DNA of 64,000 nucleotides from JAGXFP01 sp039714535 (GTDB lineage Bacteria > Desulfobacterota > Desulfobulbia > Desulfobulbales > JAGXFP01): NCBI GenBank assembly GCA_039714535.1, contig JBDLJC010000016.1, forward strand, positions 9,104 through 73,103, written 5' to 3'. Below the pieces are notes generated by a model. It was not told where the DNA came from. It was given only the letters and a program-made list of their open reading frames with translations, and ran no database searches. Shown here in pieces: positions 61,617 through 64,000 of this stretch. How positions within the stretch are numbered: the stretch's first letter is position 1; the number at the start of each line of letters is the position of its first letter. Both the position numbers and the translations under genes were made by a program.

Positions 61617-62708
61617 ATGGATCGTCTTAAGCGCTTAAAAAAATCTCTGCAGAATCGCCAGCTTGATGCGCTGCTGGTTACCCAGCCGAATAATCGGCGC
61701 TATCTGAGCGGTTTTAAGGCGGATGATATGAACATCGCAGAAAGCTCCGGCGCCCTGGTGATTCCCCGGCGCGGCCAGCCGCTCCTGCTGACCGATTTTC
61801 GCTATCAACTTGAGGCGGAGAGTGAGGCGGCCGGTTTCGAGGTGCTGGTCTATAAGCGGGGCATGCTTGATCTCCTCAAAGCTGTTTTGGCCGATCGTGG
61901 GATTAAAAGGCTGGCCTTTGAAAGCCATTATTTTCTCCACAAGACTGCCGGCAGACTTGAGGAGATGACCAAGAAGCTCGGGGTGGAGTCGGTACCGACC
62001 AGCGGCCTGATCGAAAGGCTGCGGCTCTGTAAAAGTCCGACCGAGATTGAGCGGATCAGGGCGGCGGTTCTCCTTAACGAGCAGGTCTTTCAGGAGGTCT
62101 TCGGAGAACTTGAGCTGGGAATGACCGAGCGGCAGGTCGCTATCAAAATCGAAACCCTGATGCGGAAGAAAGGCGCCGCAGGCCCCAGTTTCGAGACCAT
62201 CGTTGCCGGTGGTCCCAACGGCGCCAAGCCCCATGCTGTTCCCGGCGACCGGCCCTTAAAGGCAGGAGAGCCGATTGTTATCGATATGGGCTTGATTTTG
62301 GCCGGTTACTGTTCGGATATGACCCGCACCGTGGTGCTGGGCGAACCAGACGCCAAGGCCAGAGAGATATTCCGCCTGGTTCGCAAGGCCCAGAAGGCGG
62401 GAATTAAGGCGATTCGGGCCGGGGTGACTGGGGCTGAGGTTGACCGGGCGGCGCGGCATATTATCGCGCAGGCCGGTTATGGTAAGCAGTTCGGGCATGG
62501 CCTTGGCCACGGGGTGGGCCTCGCGGTCCATGAGGGGCCGGCGCTCAGCCGCCGTTATAAAAAGAAACTGCGGGCCGGAATGGTGGTTACCGTCGAACCG
62601 GGCATCTATCTGCCCGACTGGGGCGGGGTCAGGCTGGAGAATATGGTGGTGGTCACCGACCAGGGCTGCGAGGTGTTGAATACCGATACTACTTTTTTGG
62701 ATCTGTAG
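61617..62708 (+). CDS. M24-family aminopeptidase (Xaa-Pro type)
   Basis: The 363-residue product has a creatinase-like amino-terminal domain (about 1-125) with N-R-R-Y-L-S-G-F near residue 26. The catalytic pita-bread domain carries the metal ligands in I-D-M-G-L-I-L-A-G-Y-C-S-D-M-T-R (two Asp), G-H-G-L-G-H-G-V-G-L (His), V-E-P-G-I-Y (Glu), and V-R-L-E-N-M (Glu). This fits aminopeptidase P or prolidase, which cleave the bond before or after proline in short peptides in the cytoplasm. The choice between pepP and pepQ is not made. Confidence 0.92.
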   Translation: MDRLKRLKKSLQNRQLDALLVTQPNNRRYLSGFKADDMNIAESSGALVIPRRGQPLLLTDFRYQLEAESEAAGFEVLVYKRGMLDLLKAVLADRGIKRLAFESHYFLHKTAGRLEEMTKKLGVESVPTSGLIERLRLCKSPTEIERIRAAVLLNEQVFQEVFGELELGMTERQVAIKIETLMRKKGAAGPSFETIVAGGPNGAKPHAVPGDRPLKAGEPIVIDMGLILAGYCSDMTRTVVLGEPDAKAREIFRLVRKAQKAGIKAIRAGVTGAEVDRAARHIIAQAGYGKQFGHGLGHGVGLAVHEGPALSRRYKKKLRAGMVVTVEPGIYLPDWGGVRLENMVVVTDQGCEVLNTDTTFLDL

Positions 62709-62753
62709 TTTCGGCCCGGATAAGAATGATCAGGTGATGAAAGAGGCTGAAAG

Positions 62754-63152
62754 ATGAATACGCATAGTAAATTAATCGGTTACCTGCTCTGGATTTTTGG
62801 TTTCATGGGTGCGCACCGCTTTTATTTTGGCCGGCCGATCAGCGGCACCATTTATTTTTTCACTCTGGGCCTCTTTTTCATCGGTTGGTTTGTTGATCTG
62901 TTTTTAATTCCCTCGATGGATAGAGAAGCGGATACCCACTACACAGCCGGGTTTATTGATTATAATTTGGCCTGGATCCTGCTGACTTTCCTGGGGCTTT
63001 TTGGCGTCCACCGTTTTTATCTCGGTAAGTGGATTACCGGCCTGATCTATCTGCTCACCGGGGGGCTGTTTCTGGTCGGGATTATCTATGATTTCTGGAC
63101 CCTGAATGAGCAGATCAGTGCGAAAAACAGGGCAAATCCCTTGGTGGTTTAA
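62754..63152 (+). CDS. TM2-domain membrane protein with two TM2 units
   Basis: The 132-residue product contains two copies of the TM2 motif. Each has G-x-F/L-G-x-H-R-F-Y-x-G-R/K followed by a hydrophobic pair: F-G-F-M-G-A-H-R-F-Y-F-G-R near residue 15 and L-G-L-F-G-V-H-R-F-Y-L-G-K near 79. Each unit ends with a D-L-F or Y-D-F turn. It is an inner-membrane protein of unknown function. The duplication within one gene is common in this family. Confidence 0.85.
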   Translation: MNTHSKLIGYLLWIFGFMGAHRFYFGRPISGTIYFFTLGLFFIGWFVDLFLIPSMDREADTHYTAGFIDYNLAWILLTFLGLFGVHRFYLGKWITGLIYLLTGGLFLVGIIYDFWTLNEQISAKNRANPLVV

Positions 63153-63277
63153 GAACGATAAGAAATCTTTGTGGTGTTCAAACGAGCCTGACGCTTTTAG
63201 GTGGCAGGGAGATATGAGTTAACAGCAGATCCCCCCCTTATCAGGACCGGGGGTGTCAAGCGGATGACGGAGAATAC

Positions 63278-63808
63278 ATGGCTAATCCCTTTCAGGATAA
63301 ATTTTTAAAGGCTGGCCTGGCCACCAAGAAGCAGGTGCACAAGGCCAAGGTTGAGCAGAATAGAAAGCGGAAGAAACAACGCCGGAACCCAGGCAATGAT
63401 CCGACCGATAAGGCGGTTGAACTGGCCCTGCAACGCCGGAAAGAGCAATCACGGCAGGGTAACGTGCAACGCGATCAGGCCGCCAGGGAAAAAGAAGTCG
63501 CGGCCCAGGTCAAACAGCTGGCCGCCGCGAATCGGGTGGATGTGGGCAAAGGTGACATCGCCTTTCATTTTTCCGATTCGAGCAAAATTAAAAAAATGTA
63601 TCTGCCCAGTGCGGTTATCGATAAACTTAGTAGCGGCACCCTGGGAATTGTCAAAGTTGCCGATAAATATGAAATCGTTCCGGCCGAAGCCGCCGGAAAA
63701 ATCAGGGATCGATGCCCGGAGGCCCTGCTTGTGTTAAACGACAACCAGACCCTGGACCCTGATGATCCCTACGCAGAATTTCCCATCCCGGACGATTTCG
63801 AATGGTAA
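63278..63808 (+). CDS. DUF2058-family (YaiL-like) protein
   Basis: The 176-residue product starts with F-Q-D-K-F-L-K-A-G-L-A-T-K-K-Q-V-H-K-A-K and a Lys/Arg-rich helix, the signature of the DUF2058/YaiL family. The second half, about residues 90-160, is a compact alpha/beta domain with I-A-F-H-F-S-D and Y-E-I-V-P-A-E. It is cytoplasmic and may bind nucleic acid through its basic head, as inferred for the family. It lies alone at the right end of the window. Confidence 0.85.
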   Translation: MANPFQDKFLKAGLATKKQVHKAKVEQNRKRKKQRRNPGNDPTDKAVELALQRRKEQSRQGNVQRDQAAREKEVAAQVKQLAAANRVDVGKGDIAFHFSDSSKIKKMYLPSAVIDKLSSGTLGIVKVADKYEIVPAEAAGKIRDRCPEALLVLNDNQTLDPDDPYAEFPIPDDFEW

Positions 63809-63908
63809 GCAGTCGGGCGGGAGTGTCCGGGCATGACAGATTAAGGGGAGCCCAATTCAGTTTTTCAATCAGCTCAAATTTATCAACAAGTCAAGTATGA
63901 TCGTATGC

Positions 63909-64000
63909 CGTAAAACGGCTGTTTTTCTAGCTGGTTAGAGTCCAGCAGGGGGAGTTGTCCGTACACCTCCTTAGCACCGGGAAGCAGCGTCTGGGTAATC
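63909..64000 (+). other. Unassigned structured segment at the window edge
   Basis: The 190 bases after the last gene contain no gene. The last 90 show short pairings, such as CTGG with CCAG and GGGGGAG with CCTCC, and run to the end of the window. The words GGTTAGAGTCCAGC and CACCGGGAAGC recall the 5' part of bacterial group II introns, and the first is partly shared with 25660-25675. The element would continue past the window. Confidence 0.25.

Overview
The window looks like chromosome from a Gram-negative, anaerobic, respiring bacterium of the Desulfobacterota (the former Deltaproteobacteria), most likely close to Desulfobulbales or Desulfuromonadales. I infer this from several things seen together: a block of very haem-rich secreted c-type cytochromes, a selenocysteine tRNA, a pilMNOP type IV pilus operon with an MshL-type secretin, a DUF3373 outer-membrane protein, and dnaG next to rpoD. 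No rRNA or other species-level marker is present, so the placement is an inference.

Positions 1-10417 hold one co-directional locus of secreted electron-transfer proteins. In order these are the end of a CsgG/LpoB-like lipoprotein, a parvulin-type prolyl isomerase, a 26-haem lipoprotein, a 16-haem cytochrome, an NHL beta-propeller, a six-haem-type cytochrome whose motif order matches the filament cytochrome OmcS, a YVTN-type propeller lipoprotein, and a cytochrome with seven canonical haem sites plus one unusual site. I count 54 canonical CXXCH motifs plus one CX5CH and one CX6CH. This is the most interesting region of the window and reads as an extracellular electron-transfer or nanowire locus. 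Positions 10.8-14.3 kb follow with an OB-fold lipoprotein and a secreted repeat protein that lies between two nearly identical copies of a 54-bp terminator segment.

Positions 14.3-32.9 kb are mostly housekeeping genes with four tRNAs (Asn, Pro, Met, Sec): an AI-2E/PerM family permease, ilvE, groES-groEL, a PilZ protein, glyQ, an ArsR regulator followed by a DUF3373 outer-membrane protein, a YfaZ-like outer-membrane protein, a YfiH-family protein, rsmB, a four-helix-bundle insertion, uvrA and secB. Several structured non-coding segments lie between these genes, including MITE-like inverted repeats.

Positions 33.0-45.3 kb, all on the minus strand, form a type IV pilus assembly operon: pilM, pilN, pilO, pilP, a PilQ amino-terminal-like protein, an MshL-like secretin, a lipoprotein, and a 1465-residue repetitive Ig-like lipoprotein. 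Positions 46-49 kb carry lepB, pyrB and pyrC on the plus strand. Positions 49-56 kb carry topA, dprA, rpoD and dnaG on the minus strand. Positions 56.6-63.8 kb carry plus-strand metabolic and unknown genes: a Ca/Na antiporter, an aldolase-dehydrogenase fusion, two small unknowns, an M24 peptidase, a TM2 protein and a DUF2058 protein. The last 90 bases look structured and may be the start of another element.
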